Shown here: positions 42,779 to 51,985 of the stretch, piece by piece
How the letters are laid out: the number at the start of each line of letters is the position of its first letter
Numbering within the stretch: position 1 is the stretch's first letter
Source: JARRLC01 sp037387425
GTDB lineage: Bacteria; Pseudomonadota; Alphaproteobacteria; Rhizobiales; Rhodomicrobiaceae
Length of the DNA: 64,000 nucleotides
Reading direction: 5' to 3'
Assembly: GCA_037387425.1 (NCBI GenBank)
Contig: JARRLC010000002.1
Location: forward strand, 1 to 64,000
The notes under the pieces: generated by a model
What the model was told of the DNA's origin: nothing
Databases searched by the model: none
The model's input: only the letters and a program-made list of their open reading frames with translations
Translations under genes and position numbers: made by a program

Positions 42779-43513
42779 TTAATGTGCGGGCATTTTCGCT
42801 GACGCCATATAATTCACATCGCAGTCGGCGCTTAATGACCAAATGCCCTTCAGCGGATTATAGACCATGCCGCGTTCGGTAAGCGGTTCCATGCCAATTG
42901 TACGCATCATACTGCGCAACTCGCCAGGCGTCGCAAAACGGCTCCACTCATGCGTACCGCGAGGCACCCAGTTCAAAACATATTCCGCCGCCACAATCGC
43001 CAGCGCGAAAGACTTTAGCGTACGGCTGATCGTCGATGTAATGAACAATCCGCCAGGCGCGATAAGCGCCGCGCACCCTTTCAGGAAGACGGTCATATCT
43101 GGCACATGCTCCAGCACTTCCAGCGCGTTAACACAGTCAAAAGTGCGGCCCGCAGCAGCCAGATCATCAGTGGTGCCTACGATATATTCGATATCGAGCC
43201 CTTGCGCCTGGGCGTGCTCGCGCGCCACGACGATATTCTCCTCCCCCGGATCGACACCCGTCACCGTTGCTCCCAGCCGCGCCAAAGGCTCGGAAATCAG
43301 CCCACCGCCACACCCAACATCAAGAATGCTAATTCCCGTGAAAGGCTTGGCCGCGCGGGCGTCACGATCAAAATGCGCGGCGATCTGATCGCGCATGAAT
43401 TCGAGCCGAGCGGGGTTAAGATCGTGCAACGGGCGAAATTTACCGGTGGGATTCCACCACTCGGAGGCTATGGCGCGAAAGCGGTCAACCTCATTTTGGT
43501 CAATAGTTTCCAT
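42779..43513 (-). CDS. ubiG: Ubiquinone biosynthesis O-methyltransferase
   Basis: A 244-residue SAM-dependent methyltransferase performing both O-methylations in coenzyme Q synthesis. The family opening EVDRFRAIASEWWNPTGKFRPLHDLNP, SAM motif I DVGCGGGLISEPLARLG, motif II CVNALEVLEHVPD and the WVPRGTHEWSRF segment are intact. ATG 43513 has GGGAGAA upstream; the frame stays open to 43657 but without support. It is divergent from lysC. Confidence 0.96.
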   Translation of the reverse strand: METIDQNEVDRFRAIASEWWNPTGKFRPLHDLNPARLEFMRDQIAAHFDRDARAAKPFTGISILDVGCGGGLISEPLARLGATVTGVDPGEENIVVAREHAQAQGLDIEYIVGTTDDLAAAGRTFDCVNALEVLEHVPDMTVFLKGCAALIAPGGLFITSTISRTLKSFALAIVAAEYVLNWVPRGTHEWSRFATPGELRSMMRTIGMEPLTERGMVYNPLKGIWSLSADCDVNYMASAKMPAH

Positions 43514-43766
43514 AATAGTGCGTTCTCCCGGCTGACGTTTCTTTCGGTGCAATAGGTGTGGACATTTTTCAACATATTTGCCCAAAACGCGCACTTGGCT
43601 ATATAAGCTACGCAAGGGTGTCTGCCAAATAGCATGGTTTGAGATTGAGGATTTCATAACAAGGGCTGAGAGATTAGCGCTTGGGTTCTTTTTTGCGGGT
43701 TACATTGTTACACAGTGCGATGAACACCTTACAGGGATAAATTGCAAGGAAACCAGATCAACAGCC

Positions 43767-45023
43767 ATGGCTCTACTAGTGATGAAGTTCGGTGGAACTT
43801 CGGTTGCCGATATCGAGCGTATCCGTAATGTCGCTCGCCACGTAAAGCGCGAGACAGACGCAGGAAATCATTGTGCTGTCGTGGTATCCGCCATGGCTGG
43901 GCATACGAACCAACTCGTTGAGTGGGCGCGCCAAGCTGCCGCGATGCATGATAGCGCCGAGTATGATATTGTGGTTGCTTCTGGTGAACAGATCACCGCT
44001 GGTCTGTTAGCTATCACATTGCAATCTATGGGAGTTCCTGCCCGCTCCTGGCTCGGATGGCAGGTGCCCATCAAAACTGATAATGAACATAGCGTAGCGC
44101 GGATCGCCGAAATCCCTGGAGAGGGATTGAAACGACGGCTGAGCAAGGGGGAGGTAGCGGTTATCGCTGGCTTTCAAGGCATAAGCCCAAATGGTCGTAT
44201 CACAACGCTGGGGCGGGGCGGTTCCGATACCAGCGCGGTGGCGGTGGCTGCTGCTATTGGCGCTGACCGCTGCGATATCTATACTGATGTCGATGGCGTA
44301 TATACGACCGATCCTCGCATCGTCTCGAAGGCGCAGCGCCTCGATAAAGTCGCCTACGAAGAAATGCTGGAAATGGCGTCGCAAGGCGCAAAAGTCCTTC
44401 AGACGCGTTCTGTAGAACTCGCTATGCTGTACGGTGTGCCCGTGCAAGTGCGTTCGTCTTTCGACGCGCCTGAAGCTTGTGAACCGTTTAAACTAGGTAC
44501 TCTGGCGCCCGGATCACTTGTCTGTGATGAGGAAGAGATTTTGGAAAAGCGGGTTGTAAGTGGCATTGCGTATGCCAAAGACGAGGCAAAAGTCACACTT
44601 TTGCAGGTACAAGATAAGCCAGGGGTAGCCGCGCGGGTGTTCGGTCCACTGGCAGAGGCCAATATTAACGTTGATATGATCGTGCAAAACGTCTCAGATG
44701 ACGAGCGTTTCACAGATCTTACCTTTACCGTGCCAGCGAACGATCTGAACCGCACGATGCATGTGCTCGACGAAACGAAAGAACAAATCGGCTGTTCAGA
44801 TATTCGCGGATCAACAGATGTTGTAAAAGTATCCGTAATTGGTGTAGGAATGCGTAGTCATGCTGGCGTAGCGGCACAAATGTTCCAAGCTCTCGCCGAG
44901 AAAGGAATAAATATCGAGGCGATAACGACCTCGGAAATTAAGATCAGTATTCTGATAGATTCTGCATATGCGGAACTTGCAGTAAGAACGCTGCATTCGT
45001 TGTACGGATTAGATGCTAGCTAA
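43767..45023 (+). CDS. lysC: Aspartate kinase
   Basis: A 418-residue aspartokinase that phosphorylates aspartate for lysine, threonine, methionine and diaminopimelate synthesis. N-terminal KFGGTSVAD, central TLGRGGSDTSAVA and two C-terminal ACT domains (VTLLQVQDKPGVAARVF; KVSVIGVGMRSHAGVA) give the allosteric regulatory site. ATG 43767 matches the family start; the open frame upstream to 43578 overlaps the divergent ubiG leader. ptsP follows 14 nt later, a common alphaproteobacterial arrangement. Confidence 0.96.
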   Translation: MALLVMKFGGTSVADIERIRNVARHVKRETDAGNHCAVVVSAMAGHTNQLVEWARQAAAMHDSAEYDIVVASGEQITAGLLAITLQSMGVPARSWLGWQVPIKTDNEHSVARIAEIPGEGLKRRLSKGEVAVIAGFQGISPNGRITTLGRGGSDTSAVAVAAAIGADRCDIYTDVDGVYTTDPRIVSKAQRLDKVAYEEMLEMASQGAKVLQTRSVELAMLYGVPVQVRSSFDAPEACEPFKLGTLAPGSLVCDEEEILEKRVVSGIAYAKDEAKVTLLQVQDKPGVAARVFGPLAEANINVDMIVQNVSDDERFTDLTFTVPANDLNRTMHVLDETKEQIGCSDIRGSTDVVKVSVIGVGMRSHAGVAAQMFQALAEKGINIEAITTSEIKISILIDSAYAELAVRTLHSLYGLDAS

Positions 45024-45037
45024 CACCAGCGAGTTCC

Positions 45038-47389
45038 ATGGTTAACTCGAAACCATTTCACGGTGACGGTCGCCCGCTTATCGCGGGAACAGGAGGGACT
45101 GGGCGTATGCCCTGGACGTCGAACGCGCCACGAGTGCTGCTAAAGCAGCTCCGCGAGATCATGGCCCGACCTAGCACTCGTCAATCTAAGGGTGACGATG
45201 TTGAGGCGCGGCTGGATCGTATTGTGAGTTTGATCGCGGCGAATATGGTCGCCGAGGTGTGCTCTATCTATGTCCGCAAAACCGATGGCTCGCTGGAATT
45301 GGCGGCAACGATCGGATTGCGCAAAGAAGCCATCCACAGTACGCATCTGAAAATAGGTGAAGGTCTGGTGGGCTTGGTCGCCCATTCAGGCGAGCCCGTA
45401 AATCTTCCCGATGCGCAGTCGCATCCCGCGTTCTCCTACCGCCCGGAAACCGGTGAAGAAAGCTATAAATCGTTCCTGGGCGTGCCCATTGTGCGCGCTG
45501 GACGTACCCTGGGCGTTCTGACAGTGCAAAACGCGACATCGCGTTCCTACTCCGACGAAGAAGTCGAAGCGCTGCAAACCACCGCCATGGTTATGGCCGA
45601 GGTGATGGGAACAGGCCTGATTGAAGGGCTGAACGTACCAGCAGGCGAGAACAAACGCGGACAAAGCGTCACACTTCAGGGGCATATCCTGTCGGAAGGC
45701 ATAGCGCTCGGCCACGTCGTATTGCACGAACCGCGCGTAAGCGTGCCAAAACTGTTCGCTGAAGATCCTGCGCAAGAGCAAAAACGCCTCGACGCCTCTT
45801 TGCAACGCCTGCGCGAGAGCGTGGACACCATGCTTTCCGAAACCGATGTCGCACGCAGCGGCGAGCCTCGCGACGTGCTCGAAGCCTACCGGATGTTCGC
45901 GCACGATCAGGGCTGGATCAAGCGCATGCATGAGGCCATCTCCGCCGGGCTGACAGCCGAAGCCGCCGTGGAGAAAGTGCAAAGCAACATCCGCGCACGC
46001 ACCATGCGGCAGTCTGATCCATTCTGGCGCGAGCGCCTGCACGATTTTGACGATCTGTCCAACCGGTTGATGCGTCTCCTGACCGGACGTGGCGCAACCG
46101 CGGCTGAAACAAACCTGCCGCGTGACGCTATTCTCGTCGCCCGCAATATGGGCCCCGCTGACCTGCTCGACTATGACCGTAAGCGCGTGCGCGGCCTTAT
46201 CCTGGCTGAAGGCGGCATATCCAGCCACGTGGCGATCGTTGCTAACGCGCTGGGCATCCCGACGCTGGGCCATGTGCGCAACGTGCTGGAAGAAGTCGAG
46301 CCCGGCGATCCGGCTGTGCTCGATTCCGAAGCTGGCAACCTGCATTTGCGGCCCTCGCTGGAGCTTATCCGCAACTACGCGGACAAAGCCCGCTTCCGCG
46401 CCCGCCAGCAACTGCAATACGAGAAGCTGCGCCACACGCCTGCCGTCACCAAGGATGGCGTGCGCATCACTATGAACATCAACGCCGGTCTGCTCGTCGA
46501 TCTGCCGCATATCGCGCAATCTGGTGCGGACGGTATCGGCTTGTTCCGCACCGAGCTGGAATTCATGGTCACGTCCAAGTTTCCCCGGCTGAAACAGCAA
46601 ACGGAAATGTACCGCCAGATCATCGAAGGCGTGGGCGACAAGCCGGTGGTGTTCCGCTCGCTGGATGTGGGCGGCGATAAAATTTTGCCCTATCTCCAGC
46701 AAATGCCGGAAGAAAACCCTGCCCTTGGCTGGCGCGCCATTCGTATCGCGCTTGACCGTCAGGCGCTGTTCCGCACGCAAGCGCGCGCCTTGCTGCACGC
46801 CTCGGCAGGACGCGAATTGCGGCTGATGCTGCCTTTCCTTACCGAGGTATCTGAGTTTGTTAAGGCCCGTCAGCTCATCGAAAAAGACTTGGCGCATCTC
46901 AGAAGACATTCGCAGCAAGGCCCATCAAAGATCGCGCTGGGCGCTATGGTCGAAATCCCGGCGCTGCTCTGGCAGCTTGACGAACTCTTCTGCCAAGTGG
47001 ATTTCGCCTCCGTTGGCAGCAACGATCTGCTGCAATTCATCTTCGCCGCCGACCGGAACAACACCCGCGTGGCGTCACGTTTCGATGTGCTGTCTCCCAC
47101 GGCGCTACGCGCACTGAGGCAAATCGTTGTTGCGGCGGAAAGGCATAAAGTCCCCCTCACGCTTTGCGGCGAGATGGCGGGCAGACCGCTGGAAGCCATG
47201 GCGCTGATCGGCCTCGGCTACCGTTCGATTTCCATGGCGCCTGCATCTGTCGGTCCCGTGAAAACCATGATCCTGGGGCTGAGCGCAACGGATATTCAAG
47301 ACTTCCTTCTCGATCTGGTGGATCAGGGCTGCCTCAACATCCGTCAGCGCCTCATTGAATTCGCCCGCGCGAACGACGTGCCCGTATAG
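45038..47389 (+). CDS. ptsP: Phosphoenolpyruvate-protein phosphotransferase, nitrogen-related (EI-Ntr)
   Basis: A 783-residue PEP-dependent kinase of the nitrogen PTS. Order: GAF domain (about 55-190), linker, phosphohistidine swivel domain with GGISSHVAIVAN carrying the active His, and the PEP-binding TIM barrel (GADGIGLFRTELEFM, FRSLDVGGDKILP, GSNDLLQF, LCGEMAG). It phosphorylates NPr (PtsO) and links carbon/nitrogen state to regulation; no other PTS gene is here. The family sometimes starts at the internal MARPSTRQS. Confidence 0.95.
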   Translation: MVNSKPFHGDGRPLIAGTGGTGRMPWTSNAPRVLLKQLREIMARPSTRQSKGDDVEARLDRIVSLIAANMVAEVCSIYVRKTDGSLELAATIGLRKEAIHSTHLKIGEGLVGLVAHSGEPVNLPDAQSHPAFSYRPETGEESYKSFLGVPIVRAGRTLGVLTVQNATSRSYSDEEVEALQTTAMVMAEVMGTGLIEGLNVPAGENKRGQSVTLQGHILSEGIALGHVVLHEPRVSVPKLFAEDPAQEQKRLDASLQRLRESVDTMLSETDVARSGEPRDVLEAYRMFAHDQGWIKRMHEAISAGLTAEAAVEKVQSNIRARTMRQSDPFWRERLHDFDDLSNRLMRLLTGRGATAAETNLPRDAILVARNMGPADLLDYDRKRVRGLILAEGGISSHVAIVANALGIPTLGHVRNVLEEVEPGDPAVLDSEAGNLHLRPSLELIRNYADKARFRARQQLQYEKLRHTPAVTKDGVRITMNINAGLLVDLPHIAQSGADGIGLFRTELEFMVTSKFPRLKQQTEMYRQIIEGVGDKPVVFRSLDVGGDKILPYLQQMPEENPALGWRAIRIALDRQALFRTQARALLHASAGRELRLMLPFLTEVSEFVKARQLIEKDLAHLRRHSQQGPSKIALGAMVEIPALLWQLDELFCQVDFASVGSNDLLQFIFAADRNNTRVASRFDVLSPTALRALRQIVVAAERHKVPLTLCGEMAGRPLEAMALIGLGYRSISMAPASVGPVKTMILGLSATDIQDFLLDLVDQGCLNIRQRLIEFARANDVPV

Positions 47390-47508
47390 CGGCCCTTGCC
47401 GAATCATATAGCCACCGATCTTTCCGTTGGCGGCAAGCGCTGCGCTTTCCCTTATATGGAGATATGCAGAGCCACAGCGCTCCGCCCCTTTATTTTGAGT
47501 TCCGCATC

Positions 47509-48597
47509 ATGACGACTTTACCAAAAGAAAAACTCGATCAACTAACCGCGCACTGGGAAACGGTCCAAACCGTGCTAGCCGGTAGCCCTGACCAGGAAAC
47601 ATTCGTCAAGCTTTCCAAAGAGTTCGCCGAGCTTGACCCAGTTGTCGCGCTTATCCGACGCCTGCGCGAGGCGGAAAACGAACTAGAAGACCTGCACAGC
47701 ATCACCTCCGACGCGCAAGCCGACAAGGAAATGGTGGAAATGGCGAATGATGAAATTCCGCAGGTGGAAGAGAACATCGCCGTGCTAACCCACGAAATCC
47801 GCTTGGCGCTGCTGCCGCGAGACGCAGCCGACGAAAAAAGCGCCATCCTGGAACTGCGCGCTGGCACTGGCGGCGAAGAAGCCGCGCTGTTCGCTGGCGA
47901 TCTCTTCCGCATGTATCAACGCTACGCGGCGATACGCGGCTGGCAAGTGCAAATCCTCTCGGCGAGCGAAAGCGGCAAAGGCGGTTACAAGGAAGTTGTG
48001 GCCACTTTCAGCGGCAAAGGCGTGTTCGCGCGGCTGAAATACGAATCCGGCGTACACCGCGTGCAACGCGTGCCGGAAACCGAGGCCAGCGGACGCGTTC
48101 ACACTTCGGCTGCAACCGTGGCCGTGCTGCCCGAAGCCGAAGATATCGACATTGAAATCCGCTCCGAGGATATCCGCATCGACACCATGCGCGCCTCTGG
48201 AGCTGGCGGCCAACATGTGAACACCACCGATTCCGCTGTACGCATCACGCACTTGCCCACGGGGATCGTGGTAACGTCCAGCGAAAAATCGCAGCATCAG
48301 AACCGCGCGCGCGCCATGCAGGTGCTACGCGCCCGGCTTTTCGATATGGAGCGCTCCAAGATCGCCGACGCGCGCGCTGCTGAACGCAAAGAGCAGGTCG
48401 GTTCCGGCGACCGCTCGGCGCGCATCCGCACCTATAATTTCCCGCAAGGACGTGTGACAGATCACCGCATCAACCTCACGCTTTACAATTTACCGCAGCT
48501 TATGCAGGGCGAAGCGCTCGACCAGCTCATTGATCCGCTGATTACCGAACATCAGGCGGCGCAACTGGCGGCCATGGAAGGGGACGCGGTAGCATAA
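47509..48597 (+). CDS. prfA: Peptide chain release factor 1
   Basis: A 362-residue class I release factor reading UAA and UAG. The stop-recognition tripeptide region is VPETEASGR (PxT type, with PET) and the catalytic GGQ is in SGAGGQHVNTTDSAVR. Start ATG 47509. Its TAA overlaps the first base of prmC by one nucleotide, pairing the factor with the methyltransferase that modifies its GGQ glutamine. Confidence 0.97.
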   Translation: MTTLPKEKLDQLTAHWETVQTVLAGSPDQETFVKLSKEFAELDPVVALIRRLREAENELEDLHSITSDAQADKEMVEMANDEIPQVEENIAVLTHEIRLALLPRDAADEKSAILELRAGTGGEEAALFAGDLFRMYQRYAAIRGWQVQILSASESGKGGYKEVVATFSGKGVFARLKYESGVHRVQRVPETEASGRVHTSAATVAVLPEAEDIDIEIRSEDIRIDTMRASGAGGQHVNTTDSAVRITHLPTGIVVTSSEKSQHQNRARAMQVLRARLFDMERSKIADARAAERKEQVGSGDRSARIRTYNFPQGRVTDHRINLTLYNLPQLMQGEALDQLIDPLITEHQAAQLAAMEGDAVA

Positions 48598-49562
48598 TGT
48601 GTAGGGCTGCCGAAAGCGAAACGAGGGACAAAAGCGCTGCCATTCCGCGGACAGCGCAGGAGGCTATCGTCGCGCTAACAGCCGATTTTCGCGCAAACAC
48701 CCTGCCCTCGCCCGAGCTGGACGCCCGACTTTTGGTGCTGGACGCTTGCGGGATATCGCTTGAAGCCTATCACCTCAGGCCCGCGCGCGCCCTCTCAGCC
48801 ACCGAGGCGGAACGCATCGACAATGCCCGCAAGCGTCGTCTCGCGCGGGAGCCGGTGTCGCGCATCCTCGGCTATCGCGAATTCTGGGGACGGCGTTTCG
48901 CCATCAGCCCCGCCGTGCTTGATCCGCGCCCAGACACAGAAACGCTTATTGAAACCGCACTGGAAATCTTGCACGAGGAAGGCCGCAGCCAAGCCCCTTT
49001 GCGCATCCTCGATCTCGGCGCCGGATCTGGCTGCATTCTCATCACGCTGCTGGCTGAGCTGCCGAACGCTTGGGGTTTAGGGCTAGATCGCTCCCCCGAT
49101 GCACTGGCTATAGCGCAAAAAAACGCCGCCGCGCTGGGCGTCGCAGACCGGTGCTCTTTTACCTGCGCCAACTGGCTGGACGCGCTTGCCCCCCAGAGCG
49201 CGCAGAGCAAACAGGCCACCTCACAAACCGCGCCGTTTGACTTGGTGGTGTCCAATCCGCCATATATCAGCGAGGGCGAAATCGCCGCTTTGGCCCCGGA
49301 AGTGCGCAGTCATGATCCTCGGCTGGCGCTTACTGGCGGCCCATCCGGCCTTGATGCCTACCGCGCCATCATAGAAACAACTGGCTCCGTGATAGCACAA
49401 AACGGATGGCTCCTACTTGAAAGTGGAGCAGGACAAGTTGCGGAAATTCTTAACCTATTGAGCCGTTCCAACTGGACGGCCACCCCAGGGAGTTGCACAA
49501 TCCGTAAAGATATAGCTGGAATTGAACGTGTGGTTGCCGTAAAGAGACAGCCACTCAAGTGA
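48597..49562 (+). CDS. prmC: Release factor glutamine methyltransferase
   Basis: A 321-residue SAM-dependent methyltransferase that N5-methylates the GGQ glutamine of RF1 and RF2. The N-terminal helical domain binds the factor; the catalytic part has RILDLGAGSGCI (motif I) and VVSNPPYIS (NPPY). The start ATG overlaps the prfA stop. It ends the lysC-ptsP-prfA-prmC run. Confidence 0.96.
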   Translation: MCRAAESETRDKSAAIPRTAQEAIVALTADFRANTLPSPELDARLLVLDACGISLEAYHLRPARALSATEAERIDNARKRRLAREPVSRILGYREFWGRRFAISPAVLDPRPDTETLIETALEILHEEGRSQAPLRILDLGAGSGCILITLLAELPNAWGLGLDRSPDALAIAQKNAAALGVADRCSFTCANWLDALAPQSAQSKQATSQTAPFDLVVSNPPYISEGEIAALAPEVRSHDPRLALTGGPSGLDAYRAIIETTGSVIAQNGWLLLESGAGQVAEILNLLSRSNWTATPGSCTIRKDIAGIERVVAVKRQPLK

Positions 49563-49972
49563 TGCGCTCCAGCGCAAAAAAAGAGTTGGAAATTCGTCGT
49601 GATCACGTTAGGTTTTAATTACGGATTCGGCGAACATCCAAGGATACGCATTAGCGCCGCACTTCATGTTTAATGAAGGTTTTTGTGCGCTAGCTCTGGT
49701 GGTATCGGTTGCCGTAGCTCGGTTTCACTATTTCTAAAACAAGGAATTAGCTTATCGCCTCAAATTTTGGCGAAGAGCGTCGCGATGTGAAATGCCCTCT
49801 CGAGAAGCAGGCGTAGTTGCGTGCGACAACCCACGCTAGTTCTTAGAGAAGCTAGCAGAATGATCGATAACTAAACAGAAATCACCCTAACGGGCTATAA
49901 GCGCGTTGGTTTTCGGTCGTCATTATGTGCCGTTGCGCTTGCGGCGACAGCAGAAACGATAGACGGGAGCAC
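49563..49972. other. Intergenic region between prmC and DUF4167 gene
   Basis: About 410 nt with no convincing gene. A weak CTTCAT/ATGAAG stem followed by GGTTTTT lies at about 49668-49687 and may end the lysC-prmC transcript. The remainder probably holds the promoter of the DUF4167 gene. I see no riboswitch or RNA signature. Confidence 0.35.
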
Positions 49973-50665
49973 ATGAGGCAAGGACAACAAAATAGACGTG
50001 GCCGTGGTCGTAGTAATAGCAATAATAATAACAGTAACCATGGTGGCAGTCGCAAACAGCAGAACCCGCTGGCTCGCTCGTACGAATCCAACGGTCCGGA
50101 TGTGAAAATCCGCGGCTCTGCTACACAAATCGCCGAAAAATACATGACGCTGGCCCGTGACGCCTCCTCAATAGGCGATATCGTCATGGCGGAGAACTAT
50201 CTCCAGCATGCCGAGCATTATAATCGCATCATCATGGCGGCGCAGGCGCAAAGCCAAGCTCAGCCGCAAAACCAAGCTCAGCCGCAAGTGCAGCAGCCAA
50301 GCACTAAGCAGCCAGAGCAGGACAGCGCTTCCGCTCCTAAAGATCAGGACGCACCAGCCGCTGCCAATGACGCCATAGGCGATCAACCGCAACCTCAGAT
50401 TCAACCTGCCGGCACGGAAGAACAGCCTGATATTGTTCCCGTTCCAGCCGCTGCGACCACCGCTGCAGAGAAAAAGAAGGCCGCACCTCCCGCTGAAGAG
50501 GAAGGCGCGCAGCCCGTTCGTCGCCGCAGACGGCGCTATCCCAGCAGCACCACCACTAGCAGCCGGGCAGGCGCCGCCGCCGCTGGAGTGGAAAACGCTA
50601 ATGGTCACGCAAACGGCGCGGATATACCGAGTGAGGCCCAGCCATCTAGCGAAGCTATCGCTTAA
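49973..50665 (+). CDS. DUF4167 domain-containing protein
   Basis: A 230-residue protein with an Arg/Gly/Asn-rich N-terminus (MRQGQQNRRGRGRS), then the DUF4167 core (NPLARSYESNGPDVKIRG, AEKYMTLARDASSIGD, AENYLQHAEHYNRII) and a long Pro/Gln/Ala-rich, disordered C-terminus with a basic patch VRRRRRRYP. The family is alphaproteobacterial, follows prfA-prmC in many genomes, and the RG-rich start suggests RNA contact; function unproven. GGGAG precedes ATG 49973. Confidence 0.9.
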   Translation: MRQGQQNRRGRGRSNSNNNNSNHGGSRKQQNPLARSYESNGPDVKIRGSATQIAEKYMTLARDASSIGDIVMAENYLQHAEHYNRIIMAAQAQSQAQPQNQAQPQVQQPSTKQPEQDSASAPKDQDAPAAANDAIGDQPQPQIQPAGTEEQPDIVPVPAAATTAAEKKKAAPPAEEEGAQPVRRRRRRYPSSTTTSSRAGAAAAGVENANGHANGADIPSEAQPSSEAIA

Positions 50666-50992
50666 CACTCGCCTATCATTTTTCGGATTGCCCGCACATT
50701 AGCAGTGAGCACTCCTAATAATTTTGGAGGAGTTGCGCCGAAGATCGGCTGCAATTAGATAATTACGTCTCAAGCCTGCCCTTCCGGTATGCAAAACCGA
50801 ACGGGTAGGTTACCATTCGATAACGGTTGAACTCCCTGGCAATTCGCTTAATCGAGGCGAATGCTGGAAAGTGGGAACCCGTTTCCGGAAAAATCGAACG
50901 TAAAAGTCAAAAGCCTGGGATTTGAAGCGTTAGATTCAAACCGTGAAATAACGCGCGAGCCTCATACGGCGCTATAACTATGATGAGAACAA
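50666..50992 (+). ncRNA. Possible structured leader or small RNA upstream of ribH
   Basis: This 327-nt gap contains consecutive hairpins: ACTCCT/AGGAGT (50711-50716 with 50728-50733), TTGC-CCGA/TCGG-GCAA (about 50733-50753), CCTGCCC/GGGTAGG with an inner CGGT/ACCG (50775-50809), ATTCGC/GCGAAT (50842-50862) and GGAAA/TTTCC (50866-50886). The density of stems is higher than in other gaps here. It does not match the FMN riboswitch consensus, which would be the obvious guess before a riboflavin gene. The call is tentative. Confidence 0.3.
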
Positions 50993-51469
50993 ATGTCTGA
51001 ATTTCGCCCATCCCTGCTCCTGATTGAAGGAGTTTTCTATAAAGACATCGCCGATGAACTGATGGCGGGCGCCATCGCTGCGATTGAAGAAGCTGGCGCC
51101 ACCTTCGAGCGCATCACCGTGCCAGGCGCGCTGGAAATTCCGCAAGCGCTGACAGCCGTGGTGCGGGCTGGGCAAACGCCCTATGGTCCGCCGACTTGGC
51201 GCTTTCACGGAGCCGTGGCGCTAGGCTGTGTCATTCGCGGGGAAACATCGCATTACGACATCGTGGCAGGGGAATCTGCGCGCGCACTGATGGACATCGC
51301 CGTCAATTATGGCGTGCCGGTGGGCAACGGTATTTTGACAGTCGAAAATAGGGAGCAAGCCATCAAACGAGCCTCTCGCGAAGGTGGCAATAAAGGAGCA
51401 AGCGCTGTGCGTGCGTGTTTGGAGCTGATCAATGTGTTCATGGAACGCCATGCCTACCGCCCCCGATAA
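50993..51469 (+). CDS. ribH: 6,7-dimethyl-8-ribityllumazine synthase
   Basis: A 158-residue lumazine synthase, penultimate step of riboflavin synthesis. Motifs PGALEIPQAL, ALGCVIRGETSHYDIV with the catalytic His, and VPVGNGILTVENREQA are intact. It overlaps nusB by 20 nt. No other rib gene is adjacent, so this is the usual alphaproteobacterial ribH-nusB-thiL group. Confidence 0.97.
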   Translation: MSEFRPSLLLIEGVFYKDIADELMAGAIAAIEEAGATFERITVPGALEIPQALTAVVRAGQTPYGPPTWRFHGAVALGCVIRGETSHYDIVAGESARALMDIAVNYGVPVGNGILTVENREQAIKRASREGGNKGASAVRACLELINVFMERHAYRPR

Positions 51470-51959
51470 CCCGGCTGCGCCCAAACCTGATGGCAGTCGG
51501 AAAGTTATGCGCGGCACGGCGCGTCTAGCTGCTGTGCAGGCGTTGTATCAGATGGACCTGACCCAGCTCGACGCTTCAGCGGTTATCACTCAGTTCACCG
51601 GCCATCGCTTCGACGAAGCAGACGGCGCATATTACGACAAAGCCGACGAACAGTTCTTCAAAGACCTTGTTCTGGGCGTCGTGCGTGCGCAACGCACCGT
51701 GGACCCGCTGATATCCCAACATCTCGCCAAAGGCTGGCGGCTATCGCGGATCGACAGCATACTGCGCGCCATTTTGCGGGCGGCCACTTATGAACTGAGC
51801 AAACGGCAGGACGTTCCAGCGAAGGTCATCATCAACGAATATTTGGAGGTGGCGCACGCTTTCTTCGGCGGCGACGAACCGGCCGTGGTAAACGGCATTC
51901 TTGACGCCATCGCGCGGGAGTTGCGGCCAGACGAGGTCAAAAGCCCCGCACACAGTTAG
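51450..51959 (+). CDS. nusB: Transcription antitermination factor NusB
   Basis: A 169-residue all-helical RNA-binding protein that, with NusE (S10), binds boxA of rRNA leaders. Core segments ARLAAVQALYQMDL, LVLGVV, IDSILRAILRAATYEL and VPAKVIINEYLEVAHAF are conserved. ATG 51450 lies inside ribH; an in-frame ATG at 51432 is possible. Confidence 0.95.
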   Translation: MPTAPDNPAAPKPDGSRKVMRGTARLAAVQALYQMDLTQLDASAVITQFTGHRFDEADGAYYDKADEQFFKDLVLGVVRAQRTVDPLISQHLAKGWRLSRIDSILRAILRAATYELSKRQDVPAKVIINEYLEVAHAFFGGDEPAVVNGILDAIARELRPDEVKSPAHS

Positions 51960-51985
51960 AGCTTCCATCGAATAGCACACAAGCA

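Noticed and set aside
42779..43657. Longer ubiG product starting at 43657
   Set aside because: The extra 48 residues are not part of the family, and ATG 43513 has a good ribosome site.
45386..46918. 510-codon minus-strand frame
   Set aside because: Antisense shadow of ptsP, which is fully conserved; the frame is open because of codon bias.
50666..50992. FMN riboswitch before ribH
   Set aside because: The conserved FMN aptamer boxes are missing despite the suggestive position and hairpins.
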